64,000 nt of DNA from Alitta virens (GCA_932294295.1 OW028576.1:23195227-23259226), one strand, 5' to 3'. Shown: positions 1-12,985, counted from the stretch's first letter. Translations and numbers: made by a program. Notes: generated by a model not told the origin, from the sequence alone.

Positions 1-3000
1 CACTGTTATCCGTTATTATTTTGAAACATTTCACCTTGATATCTTGTTAACCACCATTAAAATAATGATATTTATGTTTAAGGGTTGTCTCAGAAAACAT
101 TGTAATTACAATATTGCATTGTTAGATAACATTACAAAGGAAGGTAAAAAGGAAAGAGCAAGGGGAGGACTCGGGGTGATTGCAAGTTCCAGATTAAATA
201 ATAAGAATATTACAATTATTGTGTGGCTCTTCAGCATGTACATCTTACACCAAGACCACATTATATATTACCTACATTGTTGTGAAATTATCATATTTAG
301 TTTCAATTCAAACTGTATCATTCAACATTATGCCATTGTTCGGCAACATGATATCCTGTGAAATTATTTCTTTCGTCAGAACTTCCTTAAGCAGTTCCAG
401 GCAAATAAATACATTCCTTCATGCTGGAACTTCTTGCTGTTATGCACTATTTCCAATTTTACACCTGCATATCTTATGCTAATCTGAGCTAGATTAGTTC
501 TAAAATTTGCTGTGACATAAATATCTCATATGGTTTGCATAATTATTATGATGATTATCCAGTGTATTTTGCAATACATTTCTTTTTTATTGTTCTATGG
601 GAGAGTAACTCTGTCAGAAGCAGGAACGTATCCGAGAGGGGCTCCCCCACTAGTTTCTTTGCAAGCTTAACTTGTCACTTCTGCAGTTCATATCATCTTG
701 CCATTGCGGTTGAGCTATTGACACTTTATGTATTATTCAAATACTATATAATATTTATTATTGTGCAGGCCAATAGACTGGGTTCTCATCACCCAGGTCA
801 TGCCCCTGTCTTACATGTGCATAACTTGTACCTTGGCTTTAATTGTGAAAAGTGTTGTTTTCTTTGTCTTAAGAAATGCTTATTAAATGCAAGAATATTT
901 CATATTTTGTGCTTGTTTGTATATGTTTTAATAAAAAATAATGGAAAGGTATGTTGTAGATTTATCTCTTTTAAAGAACAACCACGTCCTTGATTGTCTG
1001 AAATAACTAAATCAATAATGCTTCTTTTCTCATGACTGATATCTTTGCTCTATCATTCCACTCCCATTTACCCCCGTGTATATTTCAATGATCAGTAAAC
1101 AATATTGTTGTAATAACTAATACAACTGCAAAATAATATACACCTAGAATTGGTAAATAGTCTCTAGATTGGTACAAATGCTAAATAGCAGCTATTTATC
1201 AGAGGATGCCTTTAAGCAGCTGTTGTGGAGCTAGATAAACTATACTAGCTGAAACACTGGTGAAAAAATGGCCTTCGGTAACATTTCATATGTAGATCTA
1301 GACATTCTGCAATCTATTTTTATTTTTTTCAAAAGACCATATTTTAATAACAAAAACAGCTTTTATACAATGACTTGATTCGATACTTTTGTTGTTATTT
1401 TCCCTGAATTGCCATAAGAAGGCAGATGGGTACCAATGCTAACTTATTATTAGGATATCCTGGTGGCAAAGTGTTGTATTATTTTGTGTACGTGGATGAT
1501 AAATAAGACACATGTTTACCTGCACCAGATGCACAACAAAAATAACAGGCATTGCTCCTAGGTAAAAATTGAATTACATTATCAGTTCAATTATGTAAGA
1601 ATGCATATGCACAATCTTTGAAACAATTATTTTCGAAAAGAATCGAAAAAAGTAAACTTCCATGATTGCAAACCGCGTGTTCTAATAGTATTTTTAATTT
1701 TTTGCAATGGCAAGGTAATTCGTGCATTTATAGATATCGTTAATAACATTGATGGTGCATCAAAGTGTTTGGTACATTCTGTTAGATTTTGTTGTCAAAC
1801 TGATTAACACTTGTATCTATCTGAATCAAGCAGTAGTGTTTACATAACCAATTTAGATAAGGCTGTTAATGGTTCTGTCTCATCCAATGGTAAAAAATGT
1901 ATAATCAGGAGAGCTTATCAACTGATAAGTGAACCAGTCATACCAATGAGTCCTTTCCATTTTGATGCATAAAGAGCAGGTTTTGGCTACAATATCATTA
2001 TCAGCAGGTAAGTGCTTTCAGTTTTGTTTTAAAATTAAAATTTAGTCATCAAGAAGATTATTGATCTAACAATTCAATTCAATATCATTTTATTATAGTG
2101 AATGCATGTATACATACAAGAAACATACTCAGCCCTATGAAATGGTAATGACAATGGAATGAACATATTGACCCAAAAATTGATTACAAATCTAATTTTG
2201 ATTACATTTAAAAAATGAAAACATAGAGAGTCAAGGGACACCCATTTTGTCTCATTTTGGACGCTAGCATGGGTGCCCCTTGTATGTCAAAAAGCATAGT
2301 GTAAAATATAGCGTGTTACACAGTATCATTTAGTTGACATGTATAGCAATCTTCTACTGGGCTTACAATCACTTCACAATTGACACAAGCAATATAGGTG
2401 GCACTTTTTCTAATAACTTCTTCTTTAGTCATTTTTAACATTTAGAACTTCATGTTATCAAAAATGTGTGCTATGATTTGGGTGATAAATTGGAGGTGAA
2501 ATAATTTGCTAACAAAGAGGATGTGTAATTTCATCAATAAATTTCTCCAGTTGATGTGTCAATCAATCTCTAATCTGCATCAGGTACATTTAAAGGAGGT
2601 AATCTTTATCATATCAATGTGAATCATTTGAAGCACTACTTTAATACTTTCACTCTGAAATTTTCACACAAGACCATCAGCCTTCTTGCCTATTTTATAA
2701 TAAGTGGATTAAGACAAGGTTATAGTGGGAGTGATAAGTATTTTGCTCTATTGATATCATCTCAAATGCTTTCAGAATGCCAGACTAAAATGCTATGTTA
2801 TTAAGTTTGTATGCCATTCTTTTGCAATATTATGAAAAATATAGGTTAGTTTGATCCTCACAATGAAATAAAAAATATACTAGTTTGATATAAAGATTGC
2901 TTTTTCTAACCTCTACTTCAAAATCATTAAATTAATTTTTTTTTTCAATCTTAAAACTATGTAAGAAATAGTTCATAATACTGTGCAGATTCGACGATGT

Positions 3001-4278
3001 TATGTTATCAATTTCCTAGTCATGTTAATGATAAGAAGTACTGTCATATGCGTTAATGGTGTACAGAAGTTACAATACGGATTTATAATAGACAACGAAT
3101 GAATTGATATATTTATCAGGAATTATGAACATGCCATTAACAAAAATTATATACATGACAGATATAAAACACTAATTGACAAAATATTATGACTGATAAA
3201 AATCGTCGAACTTCCAAAAAATCCACATATTTACACACATTAGAAATACATTCATCACATGAAAACTGCTGCTCTTTATGGTCACATTAACTTTATCAAT
3301 AATTTTATCTGTAGTTAATCAGTTTTTGTTTTGTAAACACGTATATTGCTCCAATTATTTCAAGCTTATATTTCCTTATGTTCAGTTTCATTGTTGGATT
3401 TTCCTTTACCGTCCCGGAGATAGTTGGCTCAACTGATATACAACATCAGCACAAAAACTGTCATAAAATACAGTATTAAATACTAATTAAAAAATTTGAT
3501 ATTAATGTTGTACCAGTATGCTTTGCATTTAAATGTCAGTCATAAAATGTACACAGATAATTGTAATCCAAGTTGGTTAACTTTAGTTAGTAGCTTTGAG
3601 TCCTCAGCTATAATAATGTAACAATATGATTTGGTTACATGTAAATACGAAGTTGTAGAGGCTTAGTAGTGTCTACCTTGTGATTATAAAGTTTGAATGT
3701 TTATTTTGAGGAGTACTCGGCATTCAAATGTCTCCGCTTATTCCACTGTTGAAGGTGTTTCTTCCAGGGTTGTTTATTTTGCATGCCGTGTGCTGAGAAC
3801 TTTGATTTTCAAGCCATAGACGACATTGTCGATAATCTCTGTGTCAGAAGTTTCCGAATCCAAATCTTTGGATGCTTCAGCCTGTGCTTCGGGCCTGTAG
3901 GGTTAATAGCAGAACACAGTAATCACTCATTGTACTCACTTGTTTTTTTGTTTTTTTCCAGTACTTTAAATTGAGGGTATACGAGAAAAAAAAAACACTT
4001 TAAATTGAGGGTATACGAGAAACAAAATAAATAACACTCAAAATAATTGCTTTTTAAGCCCTTATTTGTACAATGGAAAATTAATCACTGTTTTCTATGT
4101 CAAATTAGTTTGTGTCATTAAAGCAGTTTATGTGTGTCAGTCAAAAAAACAGAAAGTAATGCATAATTTGTTTTATATCAGAAATAGGATTAATTGTTTT
4201 CTACATATTGGTGTTTGCCAATAAAGCAGCAAGGGAAAACATGGACTGCGTGGCGGCAAACCCTCAGCAAACATGGTT
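1..4278. other. AT-rich region, no gene recognised
   Basis: No open frame here shows a domain, codon-like composition or convincing splice context. The frames present are short and AT-rich. A 27-bp unit (core ACTTTAAATTGAGGGTATAC) is repeated in tandem at about 3963-4023 with an A-rich spacer. The segment around 2060-2350 looks like the AT-rich 3' end of a retroposon but has no diagnostic motif. Confidence 0.5.
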
Positions 4279-5395
4279 TACAGTGCCTTGCGAAAGTAAT
4301 AGTCAAATAATTGTCTGACTTTTTCTGCAGAACATGGCCAGAAGTCAACAATACTTGCATAATGTCTTCAGAGTCTGAGTGGTAATGCACTATCATAGTT
4401 TGAAAATTAACAACAATCCTTGCATATGAAGGAAAAGCAGGTGAAATGTTGCTTGCTAAAGTAATGGCACCCTACCCATGATAGAATTTTAGGACTGCCA
4501 GAGAACTGGTGGTTAACCATTAACACCTCTTCAGTAAGTGTTTCAGGCTAATCTTATTTGTTATAGTTCACAGTTGATTAATTGTAGTTAATCCAGTTTG
4601 CACTCTAAACACAGTTGGTAGATGAACCTATTTTCAACATGAGGCCAAAGGAGCACCCAGAAAAGTTGAAGAAACTTATCCTAAACAAGTACCAGCCATT
4701 ATTTGGTTATAACATGACCTGGAATGGTTTGTCTATACCATGCAGCACTGTGAGAAATTTTATCAAAGTGCTAGAAGTCTAGAAAATCTGCGAAATTGGC
4801 TACACGATCTGGACGTCCAAGCTATTTAAACACTAGCTTTTTTTCAAAATTTCCAAGGGAAGCGAGTGTGAATCCTACTTTGACCTTGACTGACCTTCGA
4901 ATCTCAAACTGTCGTTGGTACAATTGTGCATGAATCTAAAATGCTGAACATTGGAAGAATATTTTGTGGTCAGATGAGACCCAATTTGAAATCTTCGGCC
5001 TGAATCAAAACAACTATGTTTGCAGGAAATCTGGCAAATAATTCAATCCCCATAATACCATCCCTACTGCGAAGCACAGTGGTGGTAGTGTCATGCTGTG
5101 GGGGTCTTACTCGGCAGCAGGCACTGCAATACTTGTCAGAATTGAAAGGATCACGTTTAGAGGCAATGCCTATCTCTATTTAGATGAAAATTGCTTTCAA
5201 AGTGCAACAAAGCTGCAATTTGGATGATTACTTAGTTCCAAAAGGACCATGATCCCAAGCACACTGCAAAGGGTACAACAGAATGGCTCACGAAAAAAAA
5301 GTCCAAGTCCTGGAATGGTCTCACCAATCCCCATCAGCTATTTGTGGCACTTGCTTGTCAAGTAAGTAAATCACAAACAGTCAACTTGCAACATT
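4279..5395 (+). pseudogene. Tc1/mariner transposase relic
   Basis: The left end carries TA followed by CAGTGCCTTGCGAAAGTA (4281-4298), which looks like a Tc1-type terminal inverted repeat. From about 4640 a broken frame resembles the N-terminal helix-turn-helix part of Tc1 transposases (a stretch ending CSTVRNFIK). At about 4965-5000 WSDETQFEIFG is the first catalytic Asp block. At about 5245-5300 a shifted frame holds the second block, with the pattern DHDPKHTA. Stops and shifts interrupt it throughout, and no matching right inverted repeat was found, so the copy is 3' truncated and inactive. Assignment to Tc1-like elements is firm; the subfamily is not determined. Confidence 0.8.
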
Positions 5396-5539
5396 GAGTT
5401 CAGATTTTGTGTATTGGTCAGAGAAATGGTCGTTTTTCTCATTTCCCTTATTATTTAGGTGATATTTAATGTCCAATATATAAAGATTCCAACACATACA
5501 TAAAATATTACCATACAATTACATGTACCAACTTTATCT

Positions 5540-5720
5540 GGCTTTCGTTACAAAATATGAAAGTTTCTTGGGGCCAGGGTACTGTTTTGGGGCAAAGGTG
5601 ATAAATTTCATTGTGCGAAATTGGCACTGCTGTGGTGTAATTGTCTACCCACGAAACCATGAGACCGCGAAGTGTACTCCACGGCCACCACACCACTGGG
5701 AAAACAGCAACAGTGATAAA
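5540..5720. repeat. Dispersed repeat shared with 37.34-37.52 kb
   Basis: The reverse complement of about 5640-5700 (GTGTGGTGGCC then GAGTACACTT, then a GGTTTCG block) resembles the sequence at 37,339-37,385. The family is not recognised. It lies just beyond the stop codon of gene A. Confidence 0.35.
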
Positions 5721-5785
5721 ACATGCTCAGGCATGGGATAAATATGATATTCCCGATTACGTTTGCAGAACTTAATAAAGCAAGA

Positions 5786-5882
5786 CTAGCTATTATACCT
5801 TGGTGAAAAAGACAGGTCTGCATGTCTCGATTGAACTGTTTCATTTCTCCTGAATGATGTCTTCTGAAGATAATGTCCCACA
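5786..5882 (-). CDS. Gene A terminal tail exon
   Basis: Acceptor TTTTATTAG precedes the exon at 5883-5884. Phase-2 entry gives about 32 codons, beginning SVGHYLQKTSF and ending FSPRYNS before TAG at 5786-5788. The product is basic and cytoplasmic by position. No counterpart was located with confidence in gene B. Confidence 0.6.
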
Positions 5883-5969
5883 CTAATAAAAATGAGATTT
5901 GATGAGACATTGTTATACATGCGATTATAAGATAACAAAATGAGAGAAGTGTGCCAAGCATTTCATTAC

Positions 5970-6062
5970 CTGAGGATTTCTTCTCCAAAAATGTTGTCGC
6001 CTATTTCATCATATACATCTGGAGCATCAGAACTTCTCCTGAAGATTTTGTCTTTTAGGTTT
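5970..6062 (-). CDS. Gene A tail cassette exon (93 bp, phase 2-2)
   Basis: Flanked by ACACAG and GTAATG. It encodes 31 codons with a tyrosine in the context DVYDEIGD. It has the same length and phases as two tail exons of gene B, and the tyrosine falls at the same position as in the B exon at 22067-22159. YDEI fits a YxxI-type pattern, but the residue at -2 is Asp, so a classical ITIM is not supported. Confidence 0.6.
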
Positions 6063-6327
6063 CTGTGTTTTGGTTTAAATAAAGATATCAGCCATTTTAA
6101 AAACAATGGTATTATATTGTTAAGGGAAGGAATGTCACAGACAGTGAACAGTGTGTTACCTAAACATAGTTTATGCATTAATATTAATAGTAAATCGTAA
6201 ATAAAGCCTCTGAATAGAGCATGAAAGAAAAAACATTTAGGTATTCTAAATATTAAAGTTACTGATCACAAAATACTGCTAACATAAGTTAAATTCCAAT
6301 CAAAGAAAAATATTGAAAAATGTTTAC

Positions 6328-6397
6328 CTGCACATCAGGGCTTCTCTTTTCGAAACAAGGAAACCTAATATCCCAAGGAGGACCACAACAGGCACAA
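6328..6397 (-). CDS. Gene A transmembrane exon
   Basis: Acceptor CAATTTCAG, donor GTAAACA. Phase-1 entry gives VVPVVVLLGILGFLVSKR: a hydrophobic helix followed by basic residues, as expected for a type I membrane protein. Aligns with the gene B exon 22266-22341, two codons shorter. Confidence 0.7.
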
Positions 6398-7383
6398 CTG
6401 AAATTGATATGACATTTACAGATTCCATTAAAATGAGGTAATGAATGACATGTCATATAAAAGTACAACATGATATCAATGCCATACTAGCGTACCACAC
6501 CCGTGAAACAACTTTTATATTACTTAAATATGGTGCTAGCATTTTGCAGCACTCAAGGCAGAACACACTAACAAGGGTGATAATAACCTATCTTTCCACA
6601 CAGTTTGTAAGTATATTTACAAAAAAACTAAGGGCAACAATGAACTATTCATCCAACCCCTCGCCCCGTCCATTCTATTTAATTGTGGGGTCCTGCAATA
6701 TATAATTTGTCAACCCCATCGCCCGTGCATTTTTTTTTGGGCTCTGCCCCTGCCTTTTATTTCACAATAGGCCTGTACTATTTTACATCCATCATAAGAA
6801 CTTTTTGCAAACAAAAAAACAAAAAAAACATTTTGATTCCCTGTTGAGATTTCAAAAAGGTCACTAGCTCTGTGAGATCATTTGCCATTCAGCCTCATTC
6901 TCAGTTTCTTTCAAGGGCTCTGGCAACTATGGTGTGAATGGTTGCTTAGTACCTTGGTTGTTGGGGGAGCTGTTGTGGGACCACAGACCCACATCTATTC
7001 AGCCTTTTTCTGGTTTTGGACTTTTATGTGAGTTACACAGCCAAAATAGATCCTAAATGCCAAGTTTTCCAGATTAGGAGACAGTTATTTGATGAGAGAT
7101 GTAGTGATTTAGGCAAGGACTATGTCTGTACCACAATCCAGTATCAAATTACATGCAACGCATGCCAGACATGACTTTTTTCCACAACTCTGAAAGACCG
7201 CATCGCTGGCCCGGCATATCTCATATTCCTATCCACTTTTTAATTATATAGATAGTGACTTATTTCTAAAGTTAAGACATAATAAGTGAAAATAACCTGT
7301 AAGTTAATTATGAATTTATCCATATTTACAGTATGCAAACTGCCACTTGGTTGGGTTGGATGTTGTGATGAATGTACTCTTAC

Positions 7384-7436
7384 CTGTGCTGATGATAGTC
7401 TTTGGCTGATTCTTCTTCACTGTTGAATGGAACTGT
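7384..7436 (-). CDS. Gene A juxtamembrane exon
   Basis: A 53-bp exon between AACAG and GTAAGAG. Its frame reads into the TM exon as KTIIST. The gene B copy (25318-25370) has the same length and phases (2 to 1). Confidence 0.55.
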
Positions 7437-7525
7437 CTGTTAGGTTTACATTAAATTGTAGAAAGTCCAAGAAAATCTTTATTGTAGCATAAAATATACC
7501 TACATGAATGAGAATCACATTCCAG

Positions 7526-7742
7526 AAATTGCTTGGGTTTCCAAATGGAGTGAATTCAATGACTGCAATTTGCATGTGGCGTAATGTGTTTTTTGTGTTT
7601 TCTTTAAGTCTTTGGCTGCAAAAAAGGTTAGTTGAATCTGTATAGTGGCCTGCTCGATAATCATGACTCATGATGCTGTATATTGATAGATTCCCATTCA
7701 GCTGTATGGAAGACGATTCTGGTATCTGGACTGTAGTTACCT
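7526..7742 (-). CDS. Gene A exon 3, truncated by deletion
   Basis: Acceptor TTTCAG is at 7743-7744. The first 217 bp are almost identical to gene B (including HDYRAGHYTDSTNLFCSQR and EFTPFGNPSNF). At 7525/7526 the match jumps to sequence that lies 409 bp away in B, with CAG at both break sites. The distal cysteines and the donor are gone. Confidence 0.7.
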
Positions 7743-7915
7743 CTGAAAGAAATTGAAAGCTTGTAAATTGCTAAATTACTTTTGCAGTTTGGTAATGAAA
7801 ATAATATTCTTCTGATACATGTTCAACTCTTCATCTTGAGGAATTCCTTTCCATTTGAGAAATGTCTTCTTTAAACAACCAGATGGTCTGCCTAACAACA
7901 AGTGTTGATACTCAC

Positions 7916-8116
7916 CTGGTTTACACCAATATAACACACGCACACATTCCTTTTGAGCGTTTTTCACTGAACATTGTTGATGGGAATTGCACTGTTTTAA
8001 CAGATCAGTGGCAAGACTTGATGTGGCAGTGATATTGACAACAGCGATCAGGTATTGACTGCATTTGATATGGATTGGATTCCCGCATAATCTTAGTTTT
8101 CCCTCTACTGCTGGTC
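7916..8116 (-). CDS. Gene A SUEL-lectin-like exon
   Basis: A 201-bp phase 1-1 exon with donor GTGAGT and acceptor TTTCAG. It encodes a 67-residue cysteine-rich unit near-identical to that of gene B, with a few substitutions (for example Ala for Thr in the KNTQKEC block). The pattern CNSHQQCSV followed by a spaced C and a final YWC resembles the C-terminal half of SUEL/galactose-binding lectin domains. Confidence 0.65.
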
Positions 8117-11100
8117 CTGAAATTATTAAAAAAGAAAACTTTTGAGATGTATAGTTATCCCAAAATGAAGGTATATTCTACATGAAGTCATTAAAAATGG
8201 TAATACAATTTTGTATAAATTGCAAACATATTGCAAATATTGTATGAACTGTTGATTTCACAAAAAGCTACAGATTCTGGCTAGCTTCTCACACTCATAT
8301 AATAAAAACATTCCATGTCTTGTTGCACCATATGGTTTATTTATATTATTAGGGGTTACTTACATAACAGAAAAAAAACCTTCTTTTTGATATTTCATAT
8401 TTTGAGCATTGATCCCTTAGAAATGCAGTGGTCTCATGAATTGACCAGTGCTGACTGTAAGTAATACTTTACTACTTATTGGGGAAAAATAGATTATATA
8501 CATAAAAATTAACCATAAAACGTTTACTAAATGGGGTGCACTTGTTATGTGGCTGTGACAACTAAAATTGTTTTGCTGTTGTATCTTAATAATTAGGCCT
8601 ATATCCTTTACAGGATTAATAATTATTTGTTCATGGCCTGATGACTGTCTAGGCTTATCATTTAATGGGGAAAACTGTGCTTCAGTTCCCTAAATGCAGC
8701 TGTCATGAAGTTGTCAAACACTTCAAAGTAAAATATATATTTTCCCAATAATTTCTAGCGTTGAGACTATGCACATCCAAGTTGTGTCAGCAAAATTATT
8801 ATTGTACAATTTTTTTTTAGTTTTTCGAGATACTAAGTCTCCCTGATACAAAAAAACAGGGGGAGCTGTAGCATTGCAAAGCTATTGTTATATCATTCTT
8901 TATTTTGGATCCTTACTCTACAATTTTTGATTTTCAAAGGTAATCTTAGCAATTTTGGTCCTAGGTACAGGTGAAGTGTCCATCGATAAATTGGGCTATT
9001 GACACTGTTACTGAAGATACACAGTGCCCACAGTTTGCCTACTGACATTGCATGTGACCACAAATAATTTCAGCTTTGTTGTCATTTCTGCCCACCTTAG
9101 GCAAAAAGCAGTAACTGTAATAAAAAATTGATGATAGTTACTGATTTCACAAAAGTTGGCCAGATTGGGTGAAATTATATTTTTTGCCTTTCTGACCACT
9201 GCCAATGACCAGAGCCAACCTTTCATGGTGCACAAGGGCGGACAGTCCTACCATGGGCTCCAGGACAAAAACTCATTTTTTTTGGAGTGGTGGGCCCCCT
9301 AAAGTGGTGCACTGCCCTAATGCCCATATGGCCAGTCCGCCCCTGATGGTGCAGGTACCAGTCTTGCTCAACCTGGGACTATCTTCCTGGGCCAATCTCT
9401 CTGATGAACTTCCTTTCTTGGGCCAATCTTCCAGGTGAAGGTGCAAATCTCACGTGGGCTGGTGCTGCATGGTTTGGTTTGGGGCCAAACTTGTCCATAA
9501 AAGGGCGAGTTAGCCTTCCAGAGTTAGGACCATATATCCAGGTGAATGGCCTGGCAACCCATGACCCTGCCATCAAATGATGGTCCTTCACCAGAGTTTG
9601 CCTTCATCTTCCACAGTTTTTATGAAGTGCCAATATGCACAATTGTATGTAGCAAGTGTCAATAACCATAGCAGTCTATATTTTTGTGCAGGAACGACAG
9701 ACACACAATTTGGGTTACATTTTTAATATATTAAATGGTTATGGAATTGTGGATTTATACAGCAAAATAAATAGAAGATTATACAATAACTAGAACATGT
9801 GAAAAGTGACAGAAATAAGTTAAAGTAATATATAGATATGTACATAAAAATCTAGACTATGGGAGACAAGAAGGAAGAAAATCCCAAAGTCCCGAAGGCT
9901 TACAGTCAGAGGGACTGTCTCCCATAGTAGAAAAAAAGAAGGACAATCAACAACTGTTTACAAGTGACAAGTGAAATAAAACTAAATAAATATAATAAAG
10001 CATACGATTGTAACGGGTGTATTTAGTGTTGTAAATTGGCACAGCAGACAGGAAAGTATGGAGAGAAAAACCCAACATGAAAATATAATCACAACAAGAT
10101 GTTGTGATAGAAAACAAATCGCGATACAGCAACCAATTAAAGTTGCGATGCAGCGATGCGGAAAAACGTGCGAGCAATTGCGATGCAGCAATGTACTTAG
10201 ACATTTGCGATGCAGCAATGTATGGAAGCATTAGCGATGCAGCAATGTACGGAAGGAGTCTACTGGGTAATATTAGACAAAATCGAGATTCTCTTAATAA
10301 GTGACCAATCGACACTGAAGCTCTTAAATAGTGACGGACATAAGTTGAATATATTGTTAAATAGTGATAGTATATATATATTTTTTTTTTTGGAAAATCT
10401 ACAAGGGACATTGCTTCCTATTTTTGAGTCCCATGTAGACCCCTCATGAAACCATTTGCGATGCAGCTATGAAAGAAGATTGCGATGCACCAATGTATGG
10501 AGGCATTTGCAATGCAGCAATGAATAATGATTGCCAAAGAAGCAATGAGAATAATAATGCACAGAGGTTGTGATTGAGCAACAGAAAAGTGGGTTGAGAA
10601 TGAAAATAGAGGCAGGAATAAAGTGGGAAAGTTTTGTAGTAGTAATATAAATGTGGCAATTGTATTGAATTAGAGTATAAAGGAATCAGTATAATTAGTG
10701 AATGAGTAGTTATATTGCATAATTCATAATAGAGAATGAGACAAAACAGGAAGTGAAAATCATAGGTAGAAATAATGTAACATACAGCAAACAGATTGGC
10801 AATGAGTTGAACTAATATTTCCAACAACAACAAAAACAATGTAGGTTGATAAAATGTACAAATATGTCAAAGAAATATAAGAAATGAGTTACGATTTGAC
10901 TTGCGTTTACATTTTCGACTGTATCTTAAGAACGGATAACAATAGTGTAAAACAGATGATACACAAATGTGGCTGAGAAAATTACGCTTCTTTTGATAGG
11001 CTGTGAAAAACGTTGTATTTTTACCACAAATTGAAGCAACTGTGGATGCAATAGGCACAAATAATAAGGTAAATATGTGGATAGTAACCTGTGACACATA

Positions 11101-11467
11101 CGGCTATAATCCAGGACATACAAACGGTAATAATTGAAGAAACTCTGTTTTGAGATTTAAAGAAATCAAAGATGCTGCTGCTGTGGTCATAAGACACTGA
11201 CGCAGGGTTGACCTATTTTTAACGGTTGAATGATTCTGTCGTCCCGCACAAAAATGCGTCACGCTCTACTGAGACGCTGTTAGAGTTTCAGAATGCCCTA
11301 ATCTAACTGGAATGATGAGTGCAATGTTTATTAAATACCATTCAGTCAAATTTTTGCGCTAAGCCGAGCCTGTGTGGCCAGGCCGTTGGGGCGTGAGTTC
11401 TCCTAACTGACATTTCCCACTTCCATCACTGATTATGTTGCAAGGAACACATCTCAAAATAACTTAC
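8117..11467. other. Intron 1 of gene A with repeat insertions
   Basis: This 3.35-kb intron is about 2.4 kb longer than the matching intron of gene B. No exon was found. It contains short GGGCCAATCT-type repeats (about 9370-9430) and a minisatellite (10140-10530). Confidence 0.5.
10140..10530. repeat. GCGATGCAGCAATGTA minisatellite
   Basis: Imperfect units of about 26 bp built on GCGATGCAGCAATGTA occur at 10140-10262 and again at about 10456-10530. The unit keeps frames open on both strands, which explains several spurious ORFs. Confidence 0.7.
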
Positions 11468-11513
11468 CAACCAGCAATAGCAAATACGCAAGTTCCAATG
11501 AAAGGATCCTCAT
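11468..11513 (-). CDS. Gene A signal-peptide exon
   Basis: ATG at 11513-11511 gives MRILSLELAYLLLLV, a hydrophobic signal peptide, then donor GTAAGTT in phase 1. The gene B exon at 27439-27484 has the same length and phase. The upstream 200 bp also resemble the region upstream of gene B. Confidence 0.65.
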
Positions 11514-11740
11514 TTTTGTTTTCACTGTTTTCACAATCAAGATTCGGTTCCTTATATTTCTAGAATATCATGATCACGCAGAGCTACATACCAATGAGGA
11601 AGTTTTCAATAAAATGGCGCATGTAAAACAAGGAATAAGGCCTGGTGCAAAACTGGCCAGACAGACACAATGAATTTTTAGTGGTTGTAACTTCCTTAAG
11701 GGTCATACCAAAAACATGACACGTTTAATTCTAACTAATA

Positions 11741-11920
11741 TACAGTTAACCCTCATTTATCTGCTCACCTTCGTCCCCCAGTTAACTGTGCGGATAAATG
11801 AGGGAACCAGACAACTGAATATTTATATAAATGCACTAAGTAGATTTTTTTCCAGCCAACTGTGTGCGGATAGCGAGGGAACCAGATAAGTGAGGCCCGG
11901 ATAAATGAGGGTTGACTGTA
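11741..11920. mobile_element. pogo/Tigger-type MITE
   Basis: The terminal inverted repeats are CAGTTAACCCTCATTTATC (11743-) and GATAAATGAGGGTTGACTG (-11918), with TA at both ends (11741-11742, 11919-11920). The body is about 176 bp and non-coding. The CAGT-AACCCTC terminus and TA duplication are typical of pogo-type Tc1/mariner derivatives. Confidence 0.8.
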
Positions 11921-12424
11921 CAATAATATGTTAATGCCTCAGCATGACGCCGAAGGCCACTATGTCATCTAAATAAATGTAATGCATATACATACATATA
12001 TAATATATATGATATAATTCTTTTAACTTGTCAAAATAATAGTATAATAGTGATTTACAATGGTAATGCCACAGCATAAGAGGGCGACAACCAGCTATTA
12101 TAGCTATCAGTGAAAATTTCAAACCATCGCATGAAGGTACACATCCAAAGGATCAAAAAATTTTATTGTAGTGATATTCACACCAGTTTTGGTGAATTTA
12201 AATCAGGTCGTTTTAAGTCGCAATTAAAATCAAGAGACTTTTTTAAATAAAAAATTAAAAGGCTCTTTTCACTGCTTTCATACTTCTTATATATAGTATA
12301 TAACCTTGCAGCAAAATATGCAGCTACATGAATCTTCAGGTGGAGATGCAGCGCCTGGCAACATGGCATCAGAGTAAGGGAATAGCCATCCTGTGACTGG
12401 GTAACGCTAAGGGCTAAAATTTGG

Positions 12425-12670
12425 GTGCAAAATTAACTGCAGCTACAAAGATATGCTACAAAAAATGGCTGCAGCTGCAAAGATCTGCTGCAGCTACTCA
12501 CTTCTTGAAGCATTTGCTGCAGCTGTGCAGCCTATGCTGCATATATATGGACTTTGCAGCAGCTGTGGCTTTGCATCATTTGCTGCTGCTTTGTAAAATG
12601 TGCAGCCTTCTCTGCAGCTGTGGACTTGGGATTCAGGGATGGAGGTGATTGCTGCTGATGCAGGGGCATC
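12425..12670. repeat. CTGCAG/GCAGCTG-rich low-complexity block
   Basis: Dense, irregular CTGCAG, GCAGCTG and TTTGCTGC words over about 250 bp without a fixed period. Both strands stay partly open by composition only; no gene is proposed. Confidence 0.6.
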
Positions 12671-12978
12671 ACTGATGAAAGGTGTGCTCACTGATGTGCA
12701 ATTACACCAGTAAAATGTCTCTGATTCATGTTAAGTATAAACTCTATATGACAAACTGTATTTATGTATATTCTCCACTCAGTTGCTCTGAGCCAATCAG
12801 AATGCTTCTTTGTTATCCAGCATGGGTGTATGTTGTACAGCAGCAGAGTATATGGGACAGTAGCAAGAATTGTTTATTACACCTCAAAAAAATGAAGTAC
12901 ATTTTTTCTGAAGCTTGTGATGGTGAGAAGTGCAACATTGAGTTATGTGAGATGAGGTATCGTGACCTCGGCCAGCAG

Positions 12979-12985
12979 TATATAA
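12979..12985 (+). promoter_or_regulatory. TATA box of Harbinger ORF1 (copy 1)
   Basis: CAGTATATAA lies about 120 bp upstream of the ORF1 ATG at 13103. The same CAGTATATAA context precedes ORF1 in the second Harbinger copy (30961-30970), so it is conserved between the two elements. An upstream ATG at 12995 is only 10 bp after the box, which argues for the later start. Confidence 0.55.

Larger units (their letters stand above)
5786..11513 (-). pseudogene. Receptor-like gene A (lectin/CUB-like, TM), probably decaying
   Basis: Minus-strand gene with exons 11513-11468 (signal peptide), 8116-7916 (SUEL-lectin-like), 7742-~7526 (5' part of a second extracellular domain), 7436-7384 (juxtamembrane), 6397-6328 (TM), 6062-5970 (tail) and 5882-5786 (tail end with stop TAG). 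All junctions have GT-AG and match gene B exon for exon. Relative to B, a 409-bp deletion removes the second half of exon 3 with its two distal cysteines and its splice donor. The frame then runs into former intron sequence, and no replacement donor gives the phase 2 needed by the next exon. I infer a pseudogene, or a gene with an altered ectodomain. Other exons remain open, so the loss is recent. Confidence 0.65.

Noticed and set aside
535..993. 152-aa frame near the left edge
   Set aside because: No domain, Kozak or splice logic; composition matches the AT-rich background.
5970..6062. ITIM in the gene A tail (VYDEI)
   Set aside because: Residue at -2 is Asp, not the hydrophobic or Ser residue of the consensus; reported only as a tyrosine in a YxxI context.
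10104..10449. Cys/Met-rich frames with a repeated DAAMY motif
   Set aside because: Produced by the GCGATGCAGCAATG minisatellite, open on both strands.
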